Below are positions 52,986-62,561 of a DNA stretch of 64,000 bases, piece by piece (within the stretch, counting starts at the first letter, position 1; each line of letters begins with the position of its first letter). The DNA comes from Flavobacterium sharifuzzamanii (lineage in GTDB: Bacteria; Bacteroidota; Bacteroidia; Flavobacteriales; Flavobacteriaceae). A model generated the notes under the pieces. It saw only the letters and a program-made list of their open reading frames with translations, searched no databases and was not told the origin of the DNA. Both the position numbers and the translations under genes were made by a program. Location of the stretch: contig NZ_QJGZ01000038.1 in NCBI RefSeq assembly GCF_003254585.1, positions 186,001 to 250,000 of the forward strand. The letters are read 5' to 3'.

Positions 52986-55094
52986 TTAACTAATATAATT
53001 CCAAATATTCTTTTTCTTAGTCAACTCTATGAAGATGTTTCTTAAAACAGCATGTTCTGGTTTTTGAAGAGCAGAATCTTCTTTTAAGATTTTCATGGCG
53101 TAATTTCTTGCTAGAGATAAAATCTCTCTGTCTTTTACGATATCTGCAATTTGCAGGTTTAAAACACCGCTTTGTTGTGTTCCCATTAAGTCGCCTGGAC
53201 CACGAAGCTTTAAGTCTACTTCGGCGATTTCGAAACCATCGTTGGTTTGTACCATAGTCTCCATTCTGGTTTTGCTGTCGGAGCTTAATTTATGTCCTGT
53301 CATTAAGATACAATAACTTTGTTCGGCACCACGTCCTACACGTCCGCGAAGCTGGTGCAATTGAGAAAGTCCGAATCTTTCGGCACTTTCTATAATCATT
53401 ACACTAGCATTTGGCACGTTTACACCAACTTCAATCACAGTTGTGGCAACCATGATATTCGTTTTTCCTTCAGAGAAACGCTTCATTTCGGAATCTTTAT
53501 CTGCAGGTTTCATTTTTCCGTGAAGAATAGAAATAGAATATTGAGGAAGCGGAAAATCACGAGAAATACTTTCGTAACCATCCATTAAATCTTTATAGTC
53601 CATTTTTTCTGATTCTTGAATCAACGGATAAACAATGTAAATCTGTCTACCTTTTGCAATTTCATCACGAAGAAATTTCCATACTTTCAAACGATTTGTA
53701 TCATAACGATGTACGGTTTGAATAGGTTTTCTGCCTGGTGGTAATTCATCAATAACCGAAATGTCCAAATCACCATATAAGCTCATAGCCAAAGTTCTCG
53801 GAATAGGAGTGGCAGTCATAACCAAAACGTGTGGCGGAATATCATTTTTCTTCCACAATTTAGACCTTTGCTCCACACCAAAACGATGCTGTTCATCAAT
53901 TACAGCCAAACCTAAATTCTGAAACTGCACTTTATCTTCCAATAAAGCGTGAGTTCCGATCAAAATTTTAAGTTCTCCGCTTTCTAATTCTTCATGAATA
54001 ATTTTTCTTTCAGAAGTTTTGGTAGAACCGGTTAAAATTCGAATATTGATGTTTAATGTTTGAGCAAATTCAGACAATCCAAGAAAATGCTGATTGGCTA
54101 AGATTTCCGTCGGAGCCATCAAACAAGCCTGAAAACCATTATCAATAGCCAAAAGCATGCTCATAAAAGCCACAATAGTTTTACCAGAACCCACATCACC
54201 TTGAAGCAAACGATTCATTTGAGCGTTGCTTCCCATATCAGTTCTGATCTCTTTAATAACTCTTTTTTGGGCATTTGTTAAATCAAAAGGCAGATGATTT
54301 TTATAAAATTCATTAAAAAGTTCGCCCACTTTATCAAATGGATGTCCTTTTATTTTATGCTTTCGAATAAGGTTTTTAGTGATTAACTGCAGCTGAATAA
54401 AGAACAGTTCTTCAAACTTTAGTCTGAATTGCGCTTTCGCTAAAATCTCAGCGCTTTTCGGAAAATGAATATTGAATAAAGCGGCACGTTTCGGAATCAG
54501 CTTCAGTTCTTCGATCAAAAATGGCGGAAAAGTTTCTGTAAACAACGCTTGTGTTTCCAAGAAAAGCTGTTCCATTAATTTATTAATCGTTCGGTTTGAA
54601 ATGCCTTTGTTAGCCAAAGCTTCTGTTGAAGGGTATACCGGTTGCATGGCAGAACGCAAACTTCTTTCGTGTTCGCTTAATAATTCAATTTCGGGATGCG
54701 CCATACTAAACTGGCTTCCATACAGCGAACATTTTCCAAAAATTACCAAAGGTTCATTGAGTTTTAAACTTTCGCGGATCCATTTATGGCCTTGAAACCA
54801 GTTTAAATCAATTTGCCCCGTTTCATCAACAAAAGAAGCCACAAGACGTTTTTTGTTTTTAGCAAATTCAACTGTTTTGATGTTGATTATTTTGCCAATT
54901 ATCTGAACTTCAGAGCCCGTATTTTGCAGTTCATTAATTTTATAATAACGCGTTCTGTCAATGTATCGATTCGGAAAAAGATTAACTAAATCCCCATATT
55001 TATGAATGCCCAATTCCTTACGAAGCAGCTGGCCACGGCTTGGACCAACACCTTTTAAGTATTCAATAGGAGTTTCAAAAAGATTATTAGACAT
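52986..55094 (-). CDS. recG: ATP-dependent DNA helicase RecG
   Basis: A 702-residue branch-migration helicase that reverses stalled replication forks. The ATG at 55094 (MSNNLFETPIEYLKGVGPSR) is the family's usual start; a start at 55154 adds 20 residues of non-family, hydrophobic sequence. The wedge OB-fold (GSEVQIIGKIINI), Walker A (LLQGDVGSGKTIVA), DEQH box (AVIDEQHRFG), MTATPIPRTLA and the motif VI region (HQLRGRVGRG) are intact. Confidence 0.97.
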   Translation of the reverse strand: MSNNLFETPIEYLKGVGPSRGQLLRKELGIHKYGDLVNLFPNRYIDRTRYYKINELQNTGSEVQIIGKIINIKTVEFAKNKKRLVASFVDETGQIDLNWFQGHKWIRESLKLNEPLVIFGKCSLYGSQFSMAHPEIELLSEHERSLRSAMQPVYPSTEALANKGISNRTINKLMEQLFLETQALFTETFPPFLIEELKLIPKRAALFNIHFPKSAEILAKAQFRLKFEELFFIQLQLITKNLIRKHKIKGHPFDKVGELFNEFYKNHLPFDLTNAQKRVIKEIRTDMGSNAQMNRLLQGDVGSGKTIVAFMSMLLAIDNGFQACLMAPTEILANQHFLGLSEFAQTLNINIRILTGSTKTSERKIIHEELESGELKILIGTHALLEDKVQFQNLGLAVIDEQHRFGVEQRSKLWKKNDIPPHVLVMTATPIPRTLAMSLYGDLDISVIDELPPGRKPIQTVHRYDTNRLKVWKFLRDEIAKGRQIYIVYPLIQESEKMDYKDLMDGYESISRDFPLPQYSISILHGKMKPADKDSEMKRFSEGKTNIMVATTVIEVGVNVPNASVMIIESAERFGLSQLHQLRGRVGRGAEQSYCILMTGHKLSSDSKTRMETMVQTNDGFEIAEVDLKLRGPGDLMGTQQSGVLNLQIADIVKDREILSLARNYAMKILKEDSALQKPEHAVLRNIFIELTKKKNIWNYIS

Positions 55095-55348
55095 TCGAAG
55101 ATTAGATTTTATAGAGCCAAGAATAAAAGAGTAGAGAACCAAGAAGAAAGACAAAGTATATTCTATTTTCTTTCTTCTAGATTCTTTTTTCTTTAAAAAG
55201 CGAAGATAGATTTTAATTAGGAATTTTGAAAATGATTTGTTGTTTTCAAGTGCTTGAATGTTAACTTATCGTAAAATTGTAAATTGAAGACGCAACCATT
55301 TTAAGAAAGTAAAATCTTAATAATAATTAACCATCAAAAACTTTAAAA

Positions 55349-55771
55349 ATGAAAAAAATTGGACTTTTAATTGTAATGTTTGCGTCTTTAATTTCTTGCT
55401 CAAATGACGATTCAAGCAATAAGGCAGATACAGCCATTACAGACTATTATGGAAAATGGGTGCAATATAATGAACCTAAGAATGACCATCCTTCTTCAAA
55501 TCAGTATTCTTATATTTTTAATAAGGATAATACATTTTCAAAAAACAGAGTATATGAAAATATCAATGTAACGCTGACAGGAACTTTTGAGATTATAATC
55601 AAAGATAATCTTACTCGTTTTGTATTAACTTATAAAGAGAAAAAGGATAATTCATTTATTTCGAGCTGTGGAGGCGGTTTGATAGAAAGTTTTACTCTAG
55701 ACGAGTCGGGAAAATTAATAGATGATGCCCGTGCATGTGATGCCAGTTTCGTATTTAAGAAATCAAATTAA
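55349..55771 (+). CDS. Small lipocalin-like lipoprotein
   Basis: A 140-residue protein with a lipoprotein signal peptide (MKKIGLLIVMFASLISCSND, lipobox LISC). The mature part is beta-rich with GKWVQY-type start, YSYIFNKDNTF and TLTGTFEI strands, like the lipocalin-like domains common in Flavobacteria. A short C-terminal disulfide (SSCGG and ARACDA) is possible. It is monocistronic, with a terminator just after. Confidence 0.75.
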   Translation: MKKIGLLIVMFASLISCSNDDSSNKADTAITDYYGKWVQYNEPKNDHPSSNQYSYIFNKDNTFSKNRVYENINVTLTGTFEIIIKDNLTRFVLTYKEKKDNSFISSCGGGLIESFTLDESGKLIDDARACDASFVFKKSN

Positions 55772-55791
55772 AATTTAATATTGCAATTTGT

Positions 55792-55824
55792 AAAACTCCG
55801 TTAGTTTCCTAACGGAGTTTTTTA
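55792..55824 (+). terminator. Terminator after the lipoprotein gene
   Basis: Stem AAAACTCCGTTAG / CTAACGGAGTTTT with loop TTTC, followed by more T. Confidence 0.9.
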
Positions 55825-55900
55825 TTTAACGTCAGTATTGTTTTAATAAAAAAGATAATTACTAGATTTGTTAAAACATTTAAATTATAAGCCTCAAATT

Positions 55901-57667
55901 ATGATTAAAGAAGAAAAAGTTCCTTTTGAAACAATGGTATTTTCTGGGATTACATTCAAGGTAATTAACCGACATGAAGCGCATAATATCATTGGAGATC
56001 TTACTGATTTCAGCAATCAGAAAATCTATAATGTTTTTGAAGATACTTGGCGTTTTCCCGATTACGAAGAAAATCCAATATTTTTATTAGCAGAAGAAGA
56101 TGTAGAAATGGATTCATTTGAGATGGATTTCAGTACCGAAGAACATCCTGATATTTTTATTTTAGGTTTTATTTTTAAAGGAAATCTAACAGTTTCAAAA
56201 CTGATCAGTTCTTATGATACCGATAATTCTCCTGCTTTGATCGTTTTAGGAAAAACTACAACAGTAAATATTAATCTGTTCGGAAGTGTTCATTATTTAG
56301 GCGGTGGCCTGCAATGCGACACACTTGCAGGCGAATACAATCACGGAGAACTTTTTGTAAAAGGAGATCTTACAGCTTGGCTGATTTATAGTGACGATAT
56401 GCTATTTCATTTTGAGCGTTTTACAGATGTTCAAGCAATTATCAGTGCCAACAGACCCGATATTTTAATCTGTAGTTCTGTGCAAGATACTGACGGATCT
56501 ATTATTACTGTTGAGAACTATCTGCCTTCAACCCATAAACTGTCTGATATTGTTGAAGATTCTTTTATTGAAATTTCAGATTATAACGAAGAAATATTAG
56601 GCAATAATTATTTAGATGTTTTTAAAGAAGGTCTTTCAATCTTAGATTACGATAAAAAAGAAAAGTACATGTATGCTGATTTCCGAAATCAGTTTATTAA
56701 TATGGTCGAAGTTTTGTCTGAAACTGAAGAGCTAAAAGAAAGTGGAAAAATCGTTAGACATATCTCGGGAACAACTTATTTGTTTGTCCCTTTTGATTAT
56801 GAAGGGAAGAAATACAGTCAGATTTCAGAAGAAATTTCGAATGGTTTTAATATCAGAATGCGTGCTTTATGGTGTCATGAGGATCAAGAAATTATGATTA
56901 TTCTGGAATATCTAGATGAAAACGGAGATCCGAAATACCAATGGATGAATGACGAAAATGCTCCAGGAATTGAATTTTTCTGTGTAAAAAATGCTGTCAT
57001 GAAAACTTTTGAAATATTGACGGCCGAAGTTGTTGAAGATAATGACGAAGATGATGAAACAGAATATGCCGATTATAGTAATAGATTTTCATTGGAGGAA
57101 TTTGCTTCTCAATTTGGCAATTACAAACTGCCAGAAGATTTAGTAAAACTGTATAAATTTGAGCAGGAATATGGCGTAGAAACGTATTCGGAATGTTTTG
57201 GACTAACCATAACGGAGGAAAAAACTGGTATAAAAACATGGTCTGAAGAAGAAGAATTTTATAATAGTTTTATCGAATTTGCAGGCGCAAATGGTTCAGG
57301 AAGTTCGTATGCGTATTGGATTATCGATAATGATTTGAACAATTGCCCTATAGTTGTTTTTGGAGATGAAGGCGGAGTTCATGTCGTAGCAGAAAACACT
57401 CAAAAATTAATTCAACTTCTAACATTAGACACCGAAATTTCTGTTGATTTCGATAAAGCTTATTTTTATCAAGACGAAGAATATTACGAAGAAAGTGAAA
57501 ATAAGGAAGAATTTCGTGAATGGGTACAAGAAGAATTTAATCTCAATGCAGTAGAAACCAACGAAGAAGCCGATGAAATTGTAGAAGAAGCACAAAAAAA
57601 GTATAAACAAAAGTTTAACGACTTTTTAGTAAAGTTTGGCATTGAAATCAGTGAAGAAGATGAATAG
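55901..57667 (+). CDS. Large acidic protein with possible SUKH-like C-terminal part
   Basis: A 588-residue acidic, soluble protein. I use the ATG at 55901, since the frame's earlier start is TTG. The N-terminal 230 residues include a polymer-forming, beta-helix-like run (LIVLGKTTTVNINLFGSVHY, LGGGLQCDTLAGEYNHGELF). The last 200 residues resemble SMI1/KNR4 (SUKH)-type text: DLVKLYKFEQEYGVETYS, FAGANGSGSSYAYWI and VVFGDEGGVHVVAEN. Such domains occur in toxin-immunity proteins, but there is no toxin gene beside it. An immunity-like or housekeeping role cannot be decided. Confidence 0.6.
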   Translation: MIKEEKVPFETMVFSGITFKVINRHEAHNIIGDLTDFSNQKIYNVFEDTWRFPDYEENPIFLLAEEDVEMDSFEMDFSTEEHPDIFILGFIFKGNLTVSKLISSYDTDNSPALIVLGKTTTVNINLFGSVHYLGGGLQCDTLAGEYNHGELFVKGDLTAWLIYSDDMLFHFERFTDVQAIISANRPDILICSSVQDTDGSIITVENYLPSTHKLSDIVEDSFIEISDYNEEILGNNYLDVFKEGLSILDYDKKEKYMYADFRNQFINMVEVLSETEELKESGKIVRHISGTTYLFVPFDYEGKKYSQISEEISNGFNIRMRALWCHEDQEIMIILEYLDENGDPKYQWMNDENAPGIEFFCVKNAVMKTFEILTAEVVEDNDEDDETEYADYSNRFSLEEFASQFGNYKLPEDLVKLYKFEQEYGVETYSECFGLTITEEKTGIKTWSEEEEFYNSFIEFAGANGSGSSYAYWIIDNDLNNCPIVVFGDEGGVHVVAENTQKLIQLLTLDTEISVDFDKAYFYQDEEYYEESENKEEFREWVQEEFNLNAVETNEEADEIVEEAQKKYKQKFNDFLVKFGIEISEEDE

Positions 57668-57699
57668 TGTTTTTTATCTTTGAAAAAAAATTAGAAAAA

Positions 57700-58239
57700 A
57701 TGAAAACACATTTAGCGCTTTTACGCGGAATCAATGTTTCTGGGCATAATATGATGAAAATGGAAGCTTTGAAAGCAATGCTGGAGAATCTTGGTTTTCA
57801 AAATATAAAAACCTATCTGCAATCTGGAAATGTTTTTGTGGATAGTGAAGAAGATGCTTCGAAAGTTGGTTTTATGATCAAACAGGAAATCTTTAAAGTT
57901 TTTGGCCACGAAGTTCCTGTCGTGATGATTACCAAAGAAAACTTGGAATCGTGTTTTACTAATAATCCGTTTTTGAAAGAGAAGGATATCGATACGAAAA
58001 AACTCTATGTGGCTTTCGTTTCAACGACATTGAAAAAAGAAAATATAAACGATTTGAAAATTAGCCAGTTCAAACCCGATGAAGCCAGCATTGATGAAAA
58101 TAAAATTTTTATAAAATATGATATTGGTGCCGGAAAAACCCGTTTTGACCAAAAGTATATTGAGAAGAAATTAAATGTAACAGCAACAATTCGAAACTGG
58201 AACACGGTTACCAACTTGCTTAAAATGTATAATGAATAA
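57700..58239 (+). CDS. DUF1697 family protein
   Basis: A 179-residue DUF1697 protein. The start MKTHLALLRGINVSGHNMMK is the family hallmark, and I chose the ATG at 57700 since an earlier GTG leads into unrelated sequence. Further conserved text is LQSGNVFVDSEED, MITKENLESCFTNNPF and the C-terminal TIRNWNTVTNLLKMY. The function is unknown; it has a ferredoxin-like fold in known structures. The next gene shares bases with its stop (TAATG). Confidence 0.9.
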   Translation: MKTHLALLRGINVSGHNMMKMEALKAMLENLGFQNIKTYLQSGNVFVDSEEDASKVGFMIKQEIFKVFGHEVPVVMITKENLESCFTNNPFLKEKDIDTKKLYVAFVSTTLKKENINDLKISQFKPDEASIDENKIFIKYDIGAGKTRFDQKYIEKKLNVTATIRNWNTVTNLLKMYNE

Positions 58240-58640
58240 TGAAAAAGTATTTTTATATATTTCTTGTTTTTGCAATGAGTTTAAATTCATTTGTTTATGC
58301 TCAGAGCACAAAAACAGCCTCCGAAGATTTTAGTGAATTTTTTAAGAAGTTCAATTCAGATACTAAATTTCAAATCAGCAGAGTTATTTTTCCTCTAAAG
58401 TACAAAGCGAACAATGACGATTTTGAATTATCAGATTATACAATGGCAAAAGAAGGATACAAAGTCCTTCATCTCAATAATAAAGCTGATGAGAAATATT
58501 TAAAACGCACATTATTAGTAAAGAAAAACAAAGCTACTCTTGAGCAACGCGGACTTGATAACGGAATTTATATTGATTATGTCTTTGAATTAAAAGAGAA
58601 CAAATGGTTCTTGAAAACGTTGGTCGATCAATCGACTTAA
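58239..58640 (+). CDS. DUF4348-like exported protein
   Basis: A 133-residue protein with a signal peptide (MKKYFYIFLVFAMSLNSFVYAQ) and a mature part with the DUF4348 pattern: FSEFFKKFNSDTKFQISRV, FPLKY, and KENKWFLKTLVDQS at the end. It is probably periplasmic. It overlaps the stop of the DUF1697 gene. The function is unknown. Confidence 0.75.
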   Translation: MKKYFYIFLVFAMSLNSFVYAQSTKTASEDFSEFFKKFNSDTKFQISRVIFPLKYKANNDDFELSDYTMAKEGYKVLHLNNKADEKYLKRTLLVKKNKATLEQRGLDNGIYIDYVFELKENKWFLKTLVDQST

Positions 58641-58642
58641 TA

Positions 58643-59146
58643 TTAATCTCGAATCCATTTTTGCATAGCTGGAAAAGGCATTTTTTGTTCTTTTTCGGCT
58701 TTTTCGTTTCCTAGGCATAATCCCATCCATTCTAAAAGAGGCAAACCCATATAATTTCCTGAAGTAAAATTCGAAATAAACCACTCAGAATTGCCTTTAT
58801 AACCGTGTGGATGAAATACAAATTCAGGTGAGAGCTGTAAATGATGCAGTGCTGCATAAGACCATAAAAGCGCCGCAATTTCGTCACCTTGAGTTGGCCA
58901 GTCTTGAGAAATTTCCGCTGTACCGATTAGTTTTCTTTCCATTGGAACTGTTACAGCAAGATGTCCAGCTTCATGCAAAATGTCGCCAGGATATAATAAT
59001 TTATTGTAATCGATATAAATGCAGTCAGGACCTAAATCCAATCCAGGTAAAAAAGTATCTCCAAGCTCTTTTTCGATAATATCAATTCCAATTTCTTTCA
59101 AAAAGAAAACTACTTTTTTTACTTCATCATTTTCTTTTAAATCCAT
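58643..59146 (-). CDS. Conserved protein with HEAGH metal-binding motif
   Basis: A 167-residue soluble protein. A zinc-binding style motif HEAGH (residues 58-62; ILHEAGHLAV) lies after a PGLDLGPDCIYIDYNKL segment. The rest includes DEIAALLWSYAALHHL and a C-terminal GLPLLEWMGLCLG. The HExxH-type motif suggests a metallopeptidase-like fold, but the third ligand and activity are not shown. It converges with the DUF4348 gene, with 2 bases between stops. Confidence 0.65.
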   Translation of the reverse strand: MDLKENDEVKKVVFFLKEIGIDIIEKELGDTFLPGLDLGPDCIYIDYNKLLYPGDILHEAGHLAVTVPMERKLIGTAEISQDWPTQGDEIAALLWSYAALHHLQLSPEFVFHPHGYKGNSEWFISNFTSGNYMGLPLLEWMGLCLGNEKAEKEQKMPFPAMQKWIRD

Positions 59147-59148
59147 AA

Positions 59149-59529
59149 TCAGTTTGTTTTTAAAATGTTTTTCTTGATATAAATCGTGTCTGCATTATGA
59201 AAAGCTCCTTTTTTCATTCCACCGCCAAAAGGCTGCATAAATTGAATGTTTTGAGATTCGTAATTTTCTTTTTCAACTACTTCATTTACAGCCAAAGTTG
59301 GCGCTTCAAAACCAAAAAAGGTAAATTGGCGATACCGTTTTTCTTTTAATGAAAAATAACCGTTTGACTGACTTAAAACTTCTCCAACTTTACAATTTAC
59401 AATAGGCAGTTTTGTTTCGGCATCATAAATATATCCTGTTATTTGAGGTCTCTCGCATCTGCTGACTAAACAGCTTTGAAGAGAAAAAGAAACTAGGATT
59501 AGTAAAACTAATTTAAAGAAAAATTTCAT
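59149..59529 (-). CDS. Carboxypeptidase-regulatory-like lipoprotein
   Basis: A 126-residue lipoprotein with the signal MKFFFKLVLLILVSFSLQSC (lipobox LQSC). The mature part has the start of a carboxypeptidase-regulatory-like beta sandwich (ITGYIYDAETKLPIVNCKVG, SNGYFSLKEKRYRQF). It lies at the membrane surface. It is in a minus-strand run with the flanking two genes (2 and 0 bases apart), so one operon is likely. The function is unknown. Confidence 0.75.
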   Translation of the reverse strand: MKFFFKLVLLILVSFSLQSCLVSRCERPQITGYIYDAETKLPIVNCKVGEVLSQSNGYFSLKEKRYRQFTFFGFEAPTLAVNEVVEKENYESQNIQFMQPFGGGMKKGAFHNADTIYIKKNILKTN

Positions 59530-60273
59530 TTATTTTTTAATTAAATCACAATACCAAAAGCCAAAATCGAAGGCAGTTTCATCATTAGTATCGCAGGCTG
59601 TATTTGATGAATCTTGTTTTTGGGGTTTTTCGTATTTTCTATAGACGATTTCGCCAATTTCAAAATCAATGGGTTTTGAGAATATTGGACCATCGAATGT
59701 AAAAGTATGAAATTCACCGTTTTCACCGCAAACATCAACGTTTTCCGGTAAATCATTTATAAAATCCTGATCGATTATTCTGCCGACAAAACTTTTATCC
59801 AAATACTTTTCGTTGACACAAACCACAATTGTTTTGAATCCCAATGAAATAAATTCTTGAATTAAATCTTGAGTTGGGATTTTCCAAATAGGGAAAACGC
59901 CGGTTAGCCCAATTTTTGCCAATTGATTTTCGCGGTATTGACGTAAATCTTCCAGAAAAATATCTCCGAAAATAGAATGTGTTATACCATTTTGCTTTAA
60001 TTCGGTTAAAGTTTCGGTCATTACTTTCTCGTAAACTTCCATTGTTGGCATTTCGGGCACTTCTAGAATTTTTAGCGGGATTCCAATGTTTTGTGCTTGT
60101 TCCTGCAATAATTCAACACGAATTCCGTGCATAGAAATGCGCTGATATTGTTGGTTTACGCTGGTCAGCAAACATTCAATTTGAAAATCATTATTTTGTA
60201 ATGTTTTATATAAGGCAAGAGCAGAATCTTTTCCGCTGCTCCAGTTAAATAAGGCTTTTTGAGGTGTAGACAC
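59530..60273 (-). CDS. Dph6-like ATP pyrophosphatase (diphthine-ammonia ligase family)
   Basis: A 247-residue PP-loop enzyme. The ATP-binding SGKDS is near residue 13 (ALFNWSSGKDSALALYK). Conserved family text follows: MHGIRVELLQEQAQNIGIPL, SIFGDIFLEDLRQYRENQL, and DVCGENGEFHTFTFDGPIF. The eukaryotic member amidates diphthine, a modification bacteria lack, so the bacterial substrate is different and unknown. The following genes, a lipoprotein and the HEAGH protein, may be cotranscribed. Confidence 0.9.
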   Translation of the reverse strand: MSTPQKALFNWSSGKDSALALYKTLQNNDFQIECLLTSVNQQYQRISMHGIRVELLQEQAQNIGIPLKILEVPEMPTMEVYEKVMTETLTELKQNGITHSIFGDIFLEDLRQYRENQLAKIGLTGVFPIWKIPTQDLIQEFISLGFKTIVVCVNEKYLDKSFVGRIIDQDFINDLPENVDVCGENGEFHTFTFDGPIFSKPIDFEIGEIVYRKYEKPQKQDSSNTACDTNDETAFDFGFWYCDLIKK

Positions 60274-60368
60274 GATTTGGCTGTTTTATATGGTAAACTT
60301 ACAAAATTCGTTCTATTTGTAAAGGAAACCTTTGTAACTTTGGGATTTTGCCTTTTAAATTCGTTTCA

Positions 60369-62429
60369 ATGAAATACATTCTTTTATTATTCACCAGCTT
60401 TCTTTTTGCGCAGCAAACACAATTCGTCGATTTTAAATTGGTTTCTGGGCAATTGTCATTCAATACAAAAGATAAATTAATTTCTGGTGCTGTAGATTTT
60501 CAATTTGAGGTTTTAGAAGAATGTGACACTATTGCCCTTGACGCTAAAAACATGGAATTTTCGAATGTAAAAATCAATGAAAATGAAATCATGTTTATCA
60601 ATACTAACAAAGAACTAAAGTTGGTTTTTCCTTTTAAAAAAGGACAGAATCATTTGACGTTCAATTATACGGCAAAGCCAAAGCAAGCACTGTATTTTGT
60701 TGATATGGGCAATGATGAAGTGCAAATTTGGACACAGGGGCAGGGAAGATATACAAGCAATTGGTTTCCGAGTTTTGATGATGTCAATGAAAAATTGATT
60801 TTCAATTTAGGAATTTCCTACGATAAGGATTATCAGGTAGTTTCTAATGGGGTTTTAAAAGATAAAAAAGCAAACGGAGGCTTAAATCACTGGCAGTTTG
60901 AAATGGAAAAACCAATGAGTTCGTATTTATTAATGCTGGCTATTGGGAAATTTGATAAAAAAGAATTTAAATCTAAGAGTAGGATCCCTTTAGAATATTA
61001 TTACGAACCCAAAGATGCAGATCGTTTTGAACCAACTTACCGATATTCTATACGCATTTTTGACTTCCTAGAGAAAGAAATTGGCGTAAAATATCCATGG
61101 AAAATCAACAGACAAATTCCAGTAAGAGACTTTTTGTATGCTGGAATGGAAAACACTACTTCGACTCTTTTTGCAACACGTTATGTAGTAGATTCCATTG
61201 GTTTTTGCGATCGAAATTATACCAATGTTGACGCTCACGAATTGGCACATCATTGGTTCGGAGATCTTATTACTGCCGAAAGCAGTACGCATCATTGGCT
61301 ACAAGAAGGTTTTGCAACTTACTTTGCGTTGCTTGCTGAAAAAGACATTTATGGAGAAGATTATTTTTACTCTAAATTATACGATACAGCACAGCAGATT
61401 AAGTTTGCATCTCGTACTGATGTGATTCCAGTTTTAAATGCAAAAGCAAGTTCGCTTACATTTTATGAAAAAGGAGCTTGGGCATTGTTTGTTTTGCACG
61501 AATCAATTGGCGATAAAGCATTCAAAAAAGCAATAAAAAGTTATTTGAATAAATATGCTTATCAAACCGTTAATACACAGAATTTCTTTGATGAAATTAA
61601 AAAAGTTTCTGATTTTGATTTGGATAAATTTAAGAAAACTTGGCTAGAATCTACAACTTTTGATACACCAACAGCAAATGCATTATTGAGCAAAAACAAG
61701 ACGATTCAAAAACGATTGGAAATCGATAAATTGAAAAAAACACCTTTTGCAGAGAAAAAAGATATTTTGAAAACAACTTTAGAATCTGATGTATATCAAT
61801 CGGTAAAAGAAGCTGTTGTTGATCAATTGGAAAATGAAAAGTATGAAGATAAAAAGTCTTTATTGCTTTTAGCATTGCAAACCAATAATACAAAAGTACG
61901 CCAGAATGTAGCCAGTTCTTTGACTACAATTCCAGAAGAATTCAGAGCAAATTATGAGACGCTTTTGGATGATAAATCCTATCAGACGCAAGAAATAGCA
62001 CTTTATTGGCTGTGGAGAAATTTCCCTAACCATAGAACAGAATATTTGAATAAATCTAAAAATTGGATTGGTTTTAACGATTACAATCTTAGAACTCTAT
62101 GGCTTTCACTAGCTTTATCTACGACAAATTATAGTAATGATACTGATTCTTTGGCAAATGAACTGATTGCATTTTCTTCGGCAAAATACGAAGCTACAAC
62201 ACGACAAAATGCGCTAGAAAAATTGATAGCTTTTAAAATTATTAACGATCAGGTTTTGAGTAATTTAGTTGGTGCTACAACACATCATATGTGGCAGTTT
62301 TCAAAATTTGGAAGAGATACGATAAGACTTCTGTTAAAAAATCCTGAAATGCGTGCTTCTTTTAATAGAATTTTACCTAATTTGACACCCGATGAACAGT
62401 TTCAATTGAATCGTTTGTTGAAAGAATGA
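60369..62429 (+). CDS. M1-family aminopeptidase, exported
   Basis: A 686-residue zinc aminopeptidase. The start ATG at 60369 gives a signal peptide (MKYILLLFTSFLFAQQ); an earlier ATG adds seven residues before it. The zinc motif is HELAHHWFGD at residues 290-299 with the third ligand Glu313 (WLQEGFATYF). A GMEN-type exopeptidase motif is in LYAGMENTTSTLF. The C-terminal 200 residues are HEAT-like helices. It probably trims peptides in the periplasm. Confidence 0.93.
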   Translation: MKYILLLFTSFLFAQQTQFVDFKLVSGQLSFNTKDKLISGAVDFQFEVLEECDTIALDAKNMEFSNVKINENEIMFINTNKELKLVFPFKKGQNHLTFNYTAKPKQALYFVDMGNDEVQIWTQGQGRYTSNWFPSFDDVNEKLIFNLGISYDKDYQVVSNGVLKDKKANGGLNHWQFEMEKPMSSYLLMLAIGKFDKKEFKSKSRIPLEYYYEPKDADRFEPTYRYSIRIFDFLEKEIGVKYPWKINRQIPVRDFLYAGMENTTSTLFATRYVVDSIGFCDRNYTNVDAHELAHHWFGDLITAESSTHHWLQEGFATYFALLAEKDIYGEDYFYSKLYDTAQQIKFASRTDVIPVLNAKASSLTFYEKGAWALFVLHESIGDKAFKKAIKSYLNKYAYQTVNTQNFFDEIKKVSDFDLDKFKKTWLESTTFDTPTANALLSKNKTIQKRLEIDKLKKTPFAEKKDILKTTLESDVYQSVKEAVVDQLENEKYEDKKSLLLLALQTNNTKVRQNVASSLTTIPEEFRANYETLLDDKSYQTQEIALYWLWRNFPNHRTEYLNKSKNWIGFNDYNLRTLWLSLALSTTNYSNDTDSLANELIAFSSAKYEATTRQNALEKLIAFKIINDQVLSNLVGATTHHMWQFSKFGRDTIRLLLKNPEMRASFNRILPNLTPDEQFQLNRLLKE

Positions 62430-62437
62430 AAAGACGT

Positions 62438-62518
62438 GAGAGAATTGAAAAATAGAAACAAGAGTCAAGAAAAAAGACTTTAGAATTCTTTGCTCTTGTT
62501 TCTTGCTTCTATTTTCAA
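62438..62518. repeat. Intergenic imperfect inverted repeat (AAGAAACAAGAG words)
   Basis: Words AATAGAAACAAGAGTC on the left face CTCTTGTTTCTTGCTTCTAT on the right. It fills the gap between aminopeptidase and patatin genes. Confidence 0.6.
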
Positions 62519-62561
62519 AATAAAGTATATCCCAAAAAAAACAAAACCTACATTACAATTT

